NCBI GenBank assembly: GCA_038093975.1
Contig: JBBPTG010000132.1
Span: forward strand, 1-64,000
DNA length: 64,000 nucleotides
Source: Chalciporus piperatus
Taxonomy: Eukaryota > Basidiomycota > Agaricomycetes > Boletales > Boletaceae
Reading direction: 5' to 3'
Part shown: piece after piece, positions 1 through 11,998 of the stretch
Position numbering within the stretch: position 1 is the first letter of the stretch
Layout: each line of letters opens with the position of its first letter
Notes under the pieces: model-generated
Told to the model about the DNA's origin: nothing
Databases searched by the model: none
What the model saw: only the letters and a program-made list of their open reading frames with translations
Position numbers and translations under genes: made by a program

Positions 1-32
1 GATTAACCATTCACTTAGTAAATGTTTGTAGG

Positions 33-2413
33 CTAGGTGGCTGGAAACATAGCTATTACTGGGATGATCCAAGGCTCCTGACCACCGCTTGCTAGCTGCT
101 GTATCACGAAACGGTTACGCCTCTTTATCAACTCATCTAAGTAGAAGTTATACCTATGAACTGACATGTTTCGTAGAATGGCCTGATAGCCCCCTAGCCA
201 AACATTATTTTGCTCACATATTGATGTATTGAAACGCCATTTTCCATCCTGAATAAGCTCGGGAAAGAAGGCAGGGTTGCAGTGCTTCTGACAATACGTG
301 TCTGTCTCTTTGTGTTTGGAATTAAAGTGAAAGACGTCAACTGGCATGCCAGTCTTTGAAAAGTGAGAGTCTTGGATTACTTCTTGATGCGCACGTAGCT
401 TGCAGTTGTTGTCAAAAACAAGAAACTCTGGGGTTGACCGTGCAGTGGGAAATACAGCCTTTGCAAAATCCTAATAAAAAATGTCATTAGATAGGCAACG
501 AACAAAAGAAGAACGTAGGTAGAACTTACATTTACTGCAGACACTGCTTCAGAGCCAAAAAATGTAGCGCGGGCCAGAATGACGCCACAAGGTCGCATCA
601 TAACCTGCTCGTTATGAGTGCGGCGACATCCAAATCGTGCCCGAAGCTTTCGGTTGCCCTCCTCGGGCTTCCCGTTGCATTCAACATCTAGAGTTACGAC
701 TTCACCGTCAAGAACCTCTGGGGACATGGAGTCACCCGGAACTGTAACCCCCGCCCTTTGCAACCTACGGCGAAGCTGAAAAAGAGCCTTTGCAGGCCGG
801 AGATATGCTTCTTCAAGTGCCCTGTGTTCAGCGATTGTACAGGTTTGCGAATTGGGGCTACAGGCGTTATCGCACTTGTCCACAGCACATACTTCGACGT
901 TGCCTTGGTGGACTGAACAATATCGATGTCGAACGTTGCTAAGTGGCACTTTGCAGTCCTGGACTGAGCAACAGGGATGACCTATTGTGATTCCATCACA
1001 AACCGCTACTTGTATCTTTGCTACAGTAGTACATCAGCTGTGAGATAAAATCAATCAGATATTCGCTCACTTCTACCTTCATTTGACCCCTCTCCTCTGT
1101 CTTCAACCACGAAGCAGCGACTACAGGCGTGATGGTATGCCTCCTGACCTGTGCCCTCCATGTCCCTGTTCCTCGCTATTAGAGCATCCTCGATACGTTC
1201 CTTCTGCGTTGCATCATGAGGAAGTACCAATCGCCCACGTCGCTCTGCTCGGTCTAACAATAGCGAATATATAAAGAATCCATTCAGCACATCAACGTCT
1301 CTCATCTCCAATGCTACGGGCCACGTAGCCCTGAGCTGCTTGAGGTGGCAGCAGGCCTGGCTGAGCTGCGGGAAGGCAGTGGGATTGTTTCAAACATAGG
1401 CATGCTGGTCGGCAATGGAGACGTTGTATATTCGTGCACAGTTTAGGCTCGACAACCTCCAAGAAGAGTCAAGTTAAAAGAATCAACCTTCGACTCAAAA
1501 ACATACCATCCGAAGACCTTTGCATTTGCAAACATCTCTAGCACCTGACTATCGATGAAGATGTGGGTAGCAGCTTGCACTACGTCTGGTACGCCGCCGT
1601 AGTATATGCGGGAGTCACCATCCTTGTGTACCATGTAGTTGTAATGGTAACGTCGGTGGCAGTCTGAAGTTGCATTAGCAGCGTAGGCAGCGTATGAAAG
1701 GATACTTACGACGACAGTAGGTGGACGTGGAGTGAACAGGAAGCACCCCAAAGCCAAGGGTGAAACGAGCTGCTTGATACTTGACTGGATCAGATAGCGT
1801 CGCAATGCTATTGCAGCCCCGTTGGCTGGGACAGCCCTCGGTGAGACAGACACGAGTAGGGGGGTAGAGGTCGCCAAAGGCTTCAATTAATCAGCATCGT
1901 ACAGCGAACAAGGGCAACGACTTGAACTTACCAACTCCGTGATGAAGGCCATGCAAGTTAAACATCTCCACCTCCTCTGAGCTCGGTGAGAGCCCTTGGC
2001 TGGACCAGATGAGGCGTTTGAGCAACAACCACCCATGCCTAACAGAATCAAGGTCCATTCCTGTGGTACCGACGAGGATGGCCTCCACCGAGGTAGGAAG
2101 TGTGAGAGGAGGGTGCGTGATGTCGCGCATTTCGTGGCGGATCGCTGGTAGCGCGAAGCAAGAAAATCGTACAAAACGAATGACCTTGTTGAGGTCTGAG
2201 AGCTTATCAGCTGGGATTGAGCCAAGGGCCTCGAAGGCGCTGCTGGGTGTAGATGGTACGTCCGGCAGCATCGTTGGGTAGGAGGTAGCGGCTTTCCGGG
2301 GCGTTCTGTTGAGAACAGGCGAGGTGGCGACAAGCTTTCGTTAACAGAGATGCACCCCCAGCGGCAGCGTGGATGATGGGAGCAGCAGTGAGCGACTGGA
2401 GGGCATTGGTCAA
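33..2413 (-). pseudogene. KDZ-superfamily transposase-like gene with CxC5/CxC6 cysteine clusters, one nonsense codon
   Basis: The minus strand carries a multi-exon gene. Exons inferred from GT-AG signals and frame are 1932-2271 (possibly from an ATG at 2413), 1710-1880, 1507-1663, 1071-1456, 530-1008 and 33-470. The product has a CxC5-like part (YPPTRVC, then a CxxC followed by RRYHYNY and RIYYGGVPD), a CxC6-like part (FFIYSLLLD, LVLPHDATQ, VCDGITIGHPCC and a Cys/His series), and a C-terminal domain with FDNNCKL, MPVDVFHF and VWLGGYQAI. I know these as the architecture of fungal proteins linked to KDZ (Kyakuja-Dileera-Zisupton) transposases. Spliced this way, one in-frame TGA (1390-1392) breaks the region just before MRDVDVLNGFF, where related proteins usually have Trp. 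The 5' exon is uncertain. It is probably an old mobile gene, one base change from open. Confidence 0.75.
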
Positions 2414-2692
2414 GTTCGAGGTTATATCAAACCACCGTGAGAACTACAGGATCCAAGTTGTCGCTGGAGAAACATGGGAGACACAAGCGAGTCTCCGAAA
2501 ATCTCCAGAGACAAACAAACAAGCCTCTCCAGAGATAGCAACAAAAGCTGCTGGAGATTCCCTGGAGATTCCCCAGCGACTCTCCACCAACAACTTATAC
2601 GCCCTCCGATCGACTGGAAGTCAAAGTGCGTTTCCCAAAATAGAAATACTGTAATACGCGCAATGGGCCATTCGGCTTAGTCAGGAGCTTTC

Positions 2693-5600
2693 ATGTCAGG
2701 AGCGTCAGTCAATCCATCTCTCGAAGACCCTCACTGGAATGAAGAGCTATTTGAGGATATAATACCACTTAATACACCCCCTGCAAGTACTGTGCAGCCT
2801 CCATCCACCTTGCCCACCTTGCACGATGTGGAACGTTCCAACAACCTCAACCCCGGCGAGGACACCATCGACGCGTCAAGCACGATGATAGGCACCAAGA
2901 GAAAGGCCTATCAAATCGGTGATGAAAACGGAGAGATCTATGGCGCGTCTCGGTTCGGTCAATGGGGAGAGTACATGAGGAGGAAACGTGCCAAGTTGCA
3001 GATCCAGAATGCGAGTATGGACACGGATGCTGGGGGTGAGAAGAAGAGCGATATATTCAAGGGCATCTCTGTATACGTGCGTCTCGCTCTTCTTTCTCGA
3101 GGATTGAGGGGAGTGTGGGCTGATGATGTGATGCAGGTGAATGGGTGGACGAAGCCGTCCGTACAGGATATTCGAAGAATGCTTTTACAGCATGGGGGTG
3201 TCTTCCAGCCGTATCTTGATAGGAAATCTATCGTGTGCGTCTGAAATTTTGTCTGGCCTTCGGCTGATTCGTGACCGCAATTAAACAGAACCCACGTCGT
3301 GACCTGCTCGCTTACTGCGGCCAAAGTCAAGGAGTTCAAGCATATGAAGGTAGTCAGGCCGGAATGGCTGGTCGACAGTGTAGCTGCAGGAACCCTTCTA
3401 CCATGGAAGAACTACCTCTTTCGTCCTGGGGACAGGTCCGAGCAATCCCAAGGCTCGCAGACCAACCAGATGAAGCTTGTGCCAACCATCCAATCAACAC
3501 CGTCGACGTCCCTGCCACAGGCTGAACTACCCAGTTCCAGAAAAGCGAGCGTTGAAGAGGTTCCAATAGCTGGCCCCAGTCACTCAGGCACTAGCTCGGA
3601 TAACAAAGAGCCAGGGACCTCTGGCGACCAATCAGCCCCACGACCCCTCTACGTGACAGACCCTGAGACGGAGGAGGATGCTGCGCGCGTTCCCGGTTAT
3701 GCCGCCCTTTGTTCCAACGAGATCGCTGAACGTGTGATGGCCAATCCTCAGTGGCGAGCAGCACACACAGCTGTTGCACCTGACTTTATCGAAGGCTACT
3801 ACAAGAATTCTCGCTTGCACCACCTGTCTACTTGGAAGGCCGAGTTGAAGAGCCTTGTCGCTGAGGCTCAGGAACGTGCAGAGAACGGAGAGTTCGACAC
3901 GTTTCCTGATGATGCTGACAATACTGCCAGGACGAACGTGCAGGGAAACCCAGCAGGGGATCTCAGCATGAAAGGTGCCGAGTTTATCTTGAAGTCTCCG
4001 TCCAGAGGCAAGGGAAAGCAAAAAGCGGAAAACGTGGATAGGGTCATCATGCATTGCGATTTCGACTGCTTCTTCGTCTCGGCAGGTCTTACGAGTCGCC
4101 CTCAGCTTCGGGGAAAACCCGTGGTCGTCTGTCATTCTCAAGGAAATCAAGGTGGGGCTTCGAGTACGAGCGAAATTGCGAGTGCTAGCTACGAGGCTCG
4201 GGCTTTCGGCGTCAAAAATGGAATGAGGTAGGTGCTGCGTTGAAATGCATGTCTGAGTTGCGTCTGACGGTGATGGGTAGTCTGCGACAGGCTCGCCAGT
4301 TGTGTCCTGAAGTAGTCACTATTCCCTACGAATTCGAGCGGTAAGCTAGTTGACTGCTTGAATTGCGTGACAACTCTCTGATGGATCTCGACACTTGTAG
4401 ATACAAGTCATTCTCCCTTCAGTTCTATACTATATTGATGCGCCACGCGGACGACCTTCAAGCGGTCTCTGTCGACGAGGCTCTCATAGACGTCGCGTCA
4501 GCTGTCGCTCGTCTCAAATCTGCTGCCCCGCCATCTGCAGATGATTTTGCTGTCGTCCTCGCGCAGAAGATCAGAGCGCAAGTTAAACAAGCCACTGGTT
4601 GCGAAGGTATTTCAACATCATCTTCGGCCATCATCGACTAATGGTCCTCGTAGTCAGCATAGGTATCGCGGAGAACATCCAACTCGCCCGTGTCGCCACG
4701 CGTCGGGCCAAGCCAGCTGGGTTATTCCACCTCAGGCAAGAAGACGTCCAGAAAGTACTTGAACCCCTCGACATTGACGACCTGCACGGTTTCGGCTATT
4801 CTACGCGCCAGAAAGCGAAGGAGAAACTTGGTGCTACGAACTTGGGCGAGCTTGCAAAACGGAGCAAAGCTCAACTTTGTGAGGCTCTGGGGAAAAGCAC
4901 AGGAGAGACGCTGTACAATGCCATTCGTGGTATCGATGATCGAAAACTGGAGTCTGATAAGCCTCGAAAGTCGGTCTCTTGTGATATCAACGTGGGTTTG
5001 GTTCCCTTCTCCATGCCATGATTTTCCCGTTGACGTTGATCGTACATACAGTACGGTATCCGGTTTGAGAATAACGAGCAAGCAAAGGAGTTTATATATC
5101 GCATGGCAGAAGAGGTCGCGAGACGTCTGGACAGCATATCCATGCGTGGTCGCTTGCTATCACTCAAGATTATGAAACGTGATCCAAACGCTCCCAAGGA
5201 AGCTCCCAAGGTGCGTAGAGGTTATTGCCTGACAGGAAACAACTTACACCACTTCTAGTTCATGGGGCACGGCATTTGTGAAACTTTAAACAAGCAGACT
5301 GCTCTGGCGAACGCGCGGGGTCACGCGACGAGCAATAGTACAGACATTGGGGATCTTGCTTGGCGGTTACTGCAGTCGTGGAATTTCGACCCAGCAGAGC
5401 TTCGTGGAATAGGCATTCACATTCAGAAGTTGGAGGGTATCGGGGGTGGCGAGGTCGGACAGGCTAGACTCCCCTTCCAGGCCGTGGAGAAGAAACCCCA
5501 ATCTCGAGGTCCAGTTCCACACCCCGCTGATTCGGCGCCTGAGCTCGTGGTTCAACCTCCATCTTCCCAGGGGGACCCTATAGCTTCTGATTCAACCGCA

Positions 5601-6518
5601 GAGAGAAAGGCGGTTTACCTCGATTTGCCGTCTTTCTCCCAGATCGACCAAGAAGTTTTCGGAGCCTTGCCCGAAGACGTCCGCAAAGAACTTGAAGAAG
5701 AGTATCGCCGCCGCTCGCACTCACCAATGGTAAAAGCGGAACCATCACACGCAGTCGCTTCGCCGTCCACGAGAACGACGGCCAATGGTACGAACGTCAA
5801 GCGCATCACGCAACAGCTCGCACCGAAAACTAGGAGTAACCTCTCCCCTAAGAAAAGTTCTCTCTTTGCGAAACGTGACGGTCCCTCTTCGTCCTCTGTA
5901 CGTATATCAGAGCACGAGCTACGGGAGTTGGGCATCGACCTGGATGTCTTTTCGGCGCTACCTGTCGACATGCAACACGAACAGTTGATCATGGTTCGTC
6001 ATACGAAAAAGGGGGGCGTTTTGTCGGACAGGAAAATCGTCATCAAGGATACGACGCGCGCGCCTCGCTCGAAAGCCGTGTGCGCCAAGAAACCACTACC
6101 GAAAGCCAAGTATGTTCAACCGCCGATGCTCAAGCAACAGGGCAAGGAGAAGGGGGAGAAGTTGTACTTTACCGAGACGGACGATGTGCAACGGGTCATC
6201 GAGGCTTGGGTCAAACGTTTCGAGGAACATCCTCCAAATCAGAGAGACGTGGAATTTTTCAGCAAATTTCTCGTGCAGAGTGTAGAGTCCTCTGATACGG
6301 GGATAGAGAAGACGATCGCGGTGATGAGATGGTGGCTTGTCTTGTTGCGTAGAAGGTGGGAGGTGTATGAGGGCGATGAAAACGAGGTCCGGCCAGCAAC
6401 GCAACGGGTCACTTCTGAAGCGATTGGCAAGACTTGGTGGAAAGCTTATAGGGAAGTGAAAGACAGAGTCGACGTCGTCGCGAGGAAGCGTTTCGGGGGA
6501 ACCTTGTCATTAAGCTGA
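2693..6518 (+). CDS. REV1: DNA repair protein REV1 (Y-family deoxycytidyl transferase)
   Basis: REV1 inserts dCMP opposite abasic sites and bulky lesions and scaffolds translesion synthesis in the nucleus. Inferred exons: 2693-3076, 3137-3234, 3289-4227, 4281-4340, 4401-4606, 4654-4991, 5052-5210 and 5259-6518. All junctions keep frame. Domains in order: an N-terminal BRCT domain (IFKGISVYVNGWTKPS across intron 1, then FQPYLDRKS, THVV, RPEWLVDS); the polymerase palm with the metal-binding MHCDFDCFFVS motif near 4050 and the catalytic SVDEALID motif near 4470; helix-hairpin and little-finger segments; two ubiquitin-binding-motif-like stretches (DQEVFGALPEDV near 5650, LDVFSALPVDM near 5940); and a helical C-terminal domain. 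Intron 1 (3077-3136) is 60 bp and stop-free, so its retention would add 20 residues inside the BRCT domain. The ATG at 2693 is the first in a long frame. The gene appears intact. Confidence 0.93.
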
Positions 6519-6618
6519 TCACGCATAAATATATTATACACTCGTCATACAGATATAGATCCTAGGTGATATATCCCTTGTACAGAAACCAGCATACCTC
6601 TAATTACAACTGGGTAGC

Positions 6619-7496
6619 TTACTTGTCACCTCGGGCGAGGAACAGTTCCACTGGATGCCCAGCGTGCCGGGCCTTCGCGGCTACCTTGAAGGTGAAATTC
6701 TTGAGTCCAGCTCCCTCAAAGTTGGCCCTCATTTCCTCTTCCGAAAAACCCCCCTTATGTGCGACGATGTGGTGGACGCTCTGATGAAAGGCTTCATGTG
6801 TCTTTTCCCCCTTTAAAAGATCTGCGACGAGCAAAGATCCCCCTGGTTTCAAGTAGGACACCAGGGTCTTTGTCACATCGTCGACGGAGGTGAAATGATG
6901 GTAGGCAGCTGCACACTGAGATATGCGACCGTCATTCGTGTGCGTCTACATCGGAATCGTCAAGAACTTACAACGATCACGTCGAAAGCCAAGCCTTCTA
7001 GCTGTTTCTCATTCTCGCGCAGTTCGTCGACACAGATGGCCCGCATCTCCTCGAAACTGATTCCTTGGTTATTGACGCTCTGGTTATACTGATCAACCAT
7101 GCCTTGACTGATGTCAACGCCGACGATCAACTTTGGATCCGCCTTTGTTTCCAACTCTTGGGATATAAGACCTGGGACGGATGGATGCTTCTTTAAAAGG
7201 CTGTTATGACACATAGAGCGTCGATCTGTATGTAGCTTACCGGTTCCACAAGCGAAATCCATGACCATGGTCTCGTCTTCCTTGAACAACCCGGTGTCTA
7301 TCATTGCCTTTGCGAGTCTCTCTGATCGCTCCTTTGCCTCGGGGCGATTGTTGTATTGATGAGCCGTTTCATTGAAGTGTGTCCTGTTTGCATCTTCGTA
7401 GTTATCTGAATGATGATGATGGTAGTGGTGGTGGTGGTGGTGGTGATGTGGCTCATGAGTATGCAAATGGTCGTGTTCGTGAGCACTGTCTGACAT
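6619..7496 (-). CDS. Class I SAM-dependent methyltransferase with polyhistidine N-terminus
   Basis: Three exons on the minus strand: 7241-7496, 6972-7171 and 6619-6915, with introns of 69 and 56 bp. Splicing restores a Rossmann methyltransferase core: motif I FACGTGLIS at junction 1, the acidic end of strand 2 in VGVDISQGMV, strand 4 in FDVIVCAAAYHHF at junction 2, and motif III LKPGGSLLVADLL. The layout resembles small UbiE/Methyltransf_11-type enzymes; the substrate cannot be read from sequence. Residues 6-30 are very rich in histidine with runs of 8 and 4, which may bind metal or be low-complexity drift. About 250 aa. It is divergent from the HMG-box gene at 7888, with 391 bp between start codons. 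Confidence 0.85.
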
Positions 7497-7887
7497 GTCT
7501 TGGGGGATCTAGTGTTGGAGGTGCTAGTACTACTGGTGTTTACAATGTAGATCTGTGCTACTGTCACCTGTGCAGGTTGAGTGGGTTCGAGGCTCGCGGT
7601 CCATTGATCAGCCACGTGAGCGGAGTAATGATCCGGTTCCCACGGTACTGTGCCTTTGTAATTATTTTCGGTCAGACAATTGCTTTTTTTGTTTTAAACT
7701 TGTCATTGCTTCCGCTGCTTCTGATTGGTATGGGGTGCTGCCAGATGCTGATGCCTGCAATTAAGGATATGCCCCCCGCCAATCCAACCGAAATAATACG
7801 CGAGATACACGAAAAAAGCGGCGCGCAGACTTCAAAACTGGGCTGCCCAGTTTTCAGTCTGATCCTCAGTTCATTTTCTACATCGAC
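7497..7887. promoter_or_regulatory. Shared divergent promoter between the methyltransferase and HMG-box genes
   Basis: These 391 bp separate two start codons that point away from each other, so both core promoters must lie here or in 5' UTRs. I see an ATTGG (reverse CCAAT) near 7724 and a CCAAT near 7781, but no clear TATA box. Co-regulation is only an inference from the arrangement. Confidence 0.45.
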
Positions 7888-9424
7888 ATGACCTCCACCG
7901 CGAGTAACGACGTCAGTGGTTGGACCCCTTTAGCTGGGGACGACGAGGACGTTATTCTCTCACAGGGCATGTACAGCATCACAACTATCAACACCTTACC
8001 TTCATCGGTTGCAAGTGGCACATTTCTCACCTCCACTTGTCCCCCTCTTGATACCATACCTATACACGCCAAACCGCTTTCCTTGATATCCCCGTTGACT
8101 TTCCGATCTGACTCCGTCCTCTTGGGTTCCTCGACGTATCTCCCTCGTACACACATGGCACCCTCGTCGGATCGTCGCGCACAACGGAACCGGAGTCGCG
8201 ATCCTGGGTGGATTCCTCGCCCTCGTAACGCCTTCATCATCTTCCGCTGTGAGTACTCTCGCGAGCATTTGCAGAGTTCGTCACAAGAATCGGAAGACTC
8301 CAACGACCCAAGAATTCTTACCGCGAAAACGCTCTCGAAGCGCGCCGCTGACGCGTGGAAGCACCTTTCAACTTCCGAGAAGGATCAATACAAGGCGTTG
8401 GCTGATAAAGAGAGGGAAGAGCACGCTCGCACATACCCTCATTATCGTTTTCGTCCCATGAGGCGGCAGCCGTCGGGGAACAAGAAAACGTTCCAGGTGG
8501 CTCCTCAGGTGGCTTGTCCTGTGGAACCCTTCCCCGTGCCACCGATGCGGTTCCCGTCGGTACTCGCATCGAGCACGGCGAACGCACAGGTCAAGGCGCA
8601 AAGTGTGGAACCAACTCCAAAGCCTCGTCAAGATATCCAGCCATCATCCCTGATACAGTCCCGTCGTCGGTCATCTTCAGCCCCCAACGCAGAGTTATTG
8701 CCACTCCCGCATATTGTTCCCTCCCACCGGGATCGCAGGGCAAATTCAGTCACCGACAAGGCAAAGCAGGGTACCATGCCACCGCCTTGGCAAGTCACAG
8801 TGGCACCGTCGTTCGAACATTCGAGTATAAACTCGGCAGCAGATGTGGGTCATGCTGCTTTCGATTACATTTCAAACCCCAAACTTACTTTATCGTCAGC
8901 CTGCTGCGCCACCCACTCTGAATTACGATTATTCGATGTCATTTTTCTCAACGCCACCCGAAGTAACGTTCCAGCCCGTTTTCTCTCCGGATGAAAGTGA
9001 GAGGCCGATACATATGCCTTCCCCGTTGACCAGCGCAACGTCTTCGTTGATCGGCTGGAATGGCGAATTTAACCCCCCTTCGCCGGTCACGTCAGTCTAT
9101 GCTTTCACACCGCCAGCAGAAGTTCCACTGTCGGTCAGCTCATCACCACGGCCTCTTGTGGACCAATCATGTCCACTCCTTTGGGCTCCGTCCGTTGGAC
9201 TTGGTATACCCCCCGACGCCTTCCTCTCTAGCACTGCCGGTTATTATCCTGATCCGTCCTACGGGGACCTGGAACGTGCTCAGGCCCTCGAAGACTATAC
9301 AATAGGCCTCTACGACTACAACCTCTTCAATGGAGCGTCCCCACTCTTCCCTGAGGATCCACTGGGTGGTACATGTGAAGACGAAAACGCTGCGATCCTT
9401 CCGGCTTACTCGTTAGGTGTTTGA
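7888..9424 (+). CDS. HMG-box transcription factor
   Basis: Two exons, 7888-8844 and 8900-9424, around a 55-bp phase-0 intron (GTGGGT...TCAG). The product is about 493 aa. An HMG box covers roughly residues 107-195: PRPRNAFIIF starts helix 1, RAADAWKHLS and EKDQYKALADKEREEH follow, and the box ends in YPHYRFRP, as in the MATA_HMG/Sox-like group of fungal regulators. A basic stretch (RRAQRNRSRDPG) precedes the box and RPMRRQPSGNKK follows it, both plausible nuclear-localisation signals. The C-terminal 250 residues are rich in Pro and Ser and end in an acidic tail, suggesting an activation domain. No other mating-type gene is near, so I do not call it a mating regulator. Confidence 0.88.
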
Positions 9425-10559
9425 TGGGAACTCAAAGAAACGAACAATTTACCTTTTGACGATATGACGAAACCTACCATGCGATCTTGCCTAGATTACC
9501 TATTTCGTACCGCTACAATCTCGGAAGAACCTTATTCTATGTCACCCCCATTTTCGATACCCGCGCTGATTCGTAGATTATCTATGTGTTTTACCTTCTT
9601 GACAGCAGATGTGACTGCGAATTGTATCTCGTTTATCTTCGTTTATCTCGTCCAGTCTCGTCTTTGCATTGTGGGGGGTGCGTTCCTCGAGTATATCATC
9701 ATTGTCGTATAGCACTCGTCGTGTAAATACGCTGTTGTCTCCTCTCTGAGTGGATTCGTGCTAGAATTTGAATGGGAACAATGATAACGCGCACAACAAG
9801 CTGCTAGAAGCATTCGCTTGGACCACCAGAGAATGGAAAGGTCTTGCTTTCATTATTACAGTGCCGCTGGCATTGTAATGTCATGATTGGGTAAATTGGG
9901 GGTGCCTGCCCTGTCCATACGGAAGCCGAGGTCATGCACCACAAAACACGTTGCAATTATGCTACTTAATAGTTGTTGGTGCGGATCAAAGCAGTCACTG
10001 CCCCAGAGTCGGGGGAGAATGCAAGACAAGGCAACGTATCGATGCTTTCAAGTTCGAGCACAACGTGAAGGAGTGTGAGATCGATGTGATCTCGTGCGGA
10101 ACGTCCGGGTCGCCGCCAGCGATAAAGAAAGTTCAGCCGTGGAACGATCTGGTTCAAGTTTACTTGTCGGTAGCCGCGTCCCGGGGATTCAGATGAGACA
10201 TACCATCGTAGTCAATTAACCTCTTGGGGCGCAAAGCCTGGCGCTCGTATACCCGCATTTGCAATCGACGCCATGTCTGCTTTCCAATGACAGAAGATGG
10301 CAGATGGGAGAACGTGATCCCGGCGGCACTGTAATGAAGTTGACTGAAGTTCTAGGGTGTTCCAGGGACATCATCAATTTGACGGGATCATGATTAGGAT
10401 GATTACCGCCGGTACCGGCTATCCACTGCTACACGTGGACTCATCACAGCGCTCGGCAATGACCTGACCCCATTGTCGAGTCTTTGACGTCCTTTGACAC
10501 TGAACTGGTCTATACTCGCCAGTCCGAGTCTCGACTCTCGATAAATCGAGGTAAACATC
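9425..10559. other. Intergenic, no gene seen
   Basis: About 1.1 kb between the HMG-box stop and the MCP1-like start. It should hold the 3' UTR of the first and the promoter of the second. Small open frames (for example 9951-10196) show no recognisable domain. No repeat or RNA gene was noticed. Confidence 0.5.
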
Positions 10560-11382
10560 ATGTCTTCAAGCGACTCCACTGGAACCCCTGGCAATGTTGA
10601 CCGTCCACGTACCTCGTCGACTCCGCTGTTGGTGAAGCTAGCTCATGGATCCGCGCCGTTCATCTCCATCTTCTTGCTCATCCACTTGTCAGCACCGGCG
10701 CTTGCCAGCATTGGCGGTTCGAGTCTAGCTTCAAATATCATGGTGAGCGTCTGCAAACAGGGTGCTTCCTCTACAAAATGGCATGCTGACCAACTTGAAT
10801 TTCCGACGTCATGAAAACCTACACGTGCAGCTCCTAGGACGAGAGTACTACCAGACGCCCTTTGGAGAGAGATATCTCCTCCTAACACCCCTCGCGATAC
10901 ACGTCGCATCTGGTCTCGCTCGCCGACTCTTCGCCACACCCTCCAAGCAACCCCGAAAACTCACCAGTCCACTCACCATCGCCGCGTATGGCGCCCTCGT
11001 CTTCGTCCCCATCCATTTCTTCACACACAGATTCGCCCCCACCGATGTCTCCCCTCCCATCTTCTCAGTCGGTCCTTCTGAGCTAGACTACGAATTCGTG
11101 AAAACGGGGTTAAGTCAGTTCCCTTGGCGTAGCTGGGCGCTTTATGCTGGACTCGTTGGAAGCGTGCTTATGCATGTTGTGGAAGGGGCGAACGTCTTAA
11201 AGATGACGTGGTTAGGGAATAGACCCATGTCTGTGAGGACAAGGAGAATCGTTGCGGGGACGTTGGCGCTTCCTGTTTTTCTGGGAGTTTGGACGTTGTC
11301 GAGGGAGCCTTTGATGGCGCTCTCGTCGACCATCGAGCGTTACAGCGCGTCTTTCGCGAAATTGTGGGTGTATAGGGTTTAA
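10560..11382 (+). CDS. MCP1: MCP1-like membrane protein (DUF1691), likely mitochondrial
   Basis: Two exons, 10560-10742 and 10831-11382, joined in phase 0 across an 88-bp intron; 244 aa. An early hydrophobic segment (APFISIFLLIHLSAPALA) is followed by LLGREYYQTPFGERYLLLTPLAIHVASGLARR, then two or three more hydrophobic spans, including WALYAGLVGSVLMHVVEG. The Tyr-rich loop with the adjacent Hxx(S/G)G helix and the later HVVEG helix fit the repeated four-helix fold of DUF1691. In yeast Mcp1 is a mitochondrial outer-membrane protein that rescues ERMES defects with Vps13; that role is carried over from the family. The gene appears intact. Confidence 0.8.
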
Positions 11383-11599
11383 AATCCATTCTGTGTATGT
11401 ATTCCATCATTGATTTCTTCCTGCCGTTACATCGCATTGACAAACGTATCCCAAGCGAACGCACTCGAGTCAGATGACATCAACCCTACTCTCGTATATG
11501 TAGGTAGGACGCGCAAATATGATGTCCAAATCGAAAAGAATCGTCCTGTCCCAGAGTGTGGATGAGCGTCCTCGGACACGATCCGAGAACGAAACCTGC

Positions 11600-11998
11600 T
11601 TACTACTACTACAAACTGCAGAGAGACGCGGCGTCGCGGCGTCGACTTGAGTCGCCGACCCTTTTGGTGAGTTTGTCCATCTCCGGCTTTGAAACATCAA
11701 ATCCCTGCGAGGCGAGCGTTGTGTTGCCGTACGTGATATTGCAGCACGTCCTGCAAGCGGGTGAGTCCCATCCCGTGACGATGTACACCCCAGCGATGTT
11801 GGGGGAGGTGGGGAGTGATCCGAGGGTGGTGTAACCCTTGGTGACGAGGCCGTTAGTGCCGTCGGAACAGGCGACCCCTGAACAAGGAATAGGACGTGTC
11901 GTCGCACGTCGTGTCGTATGAGAGTGTTCAATTCAAGGTCCCTGTCTGGGGATGGTGTTGAATGAGAGGATGGCAACGGTGAGGGATTCCAACTTCAT
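11600..11998 (-). pseudogene. Decayed cerato-platanin gene
   Basis: An ATG at 11998 opens a signal-peptide-like start (MKLESLTVA) matching the two intact cerato-platanin genes downstream of it on the plus map. An LSYD...SYSL stretch then sits in one frame, and the conserved centre (ACSDGTNGL, KGYTTLGSLP, GWDSPACRTCC) in another. The next block is shortened where intact copies read AVDTAPLGFN, and a TQVD remnant near 11650 is again in another frame. At least two frameshifts and one internal deletion break it. It lies 0.6 kb from the intact copy and in the same direction, as expected of a lost tandem duplicate. Confidence 0.8.

Noticed and set aside
7888..9424. Mating-type HMG gene
   Set aside because: No homeodomain pair, pheromone or receptor genes are near, and similar HMG-box regulators are common outside mating loci.
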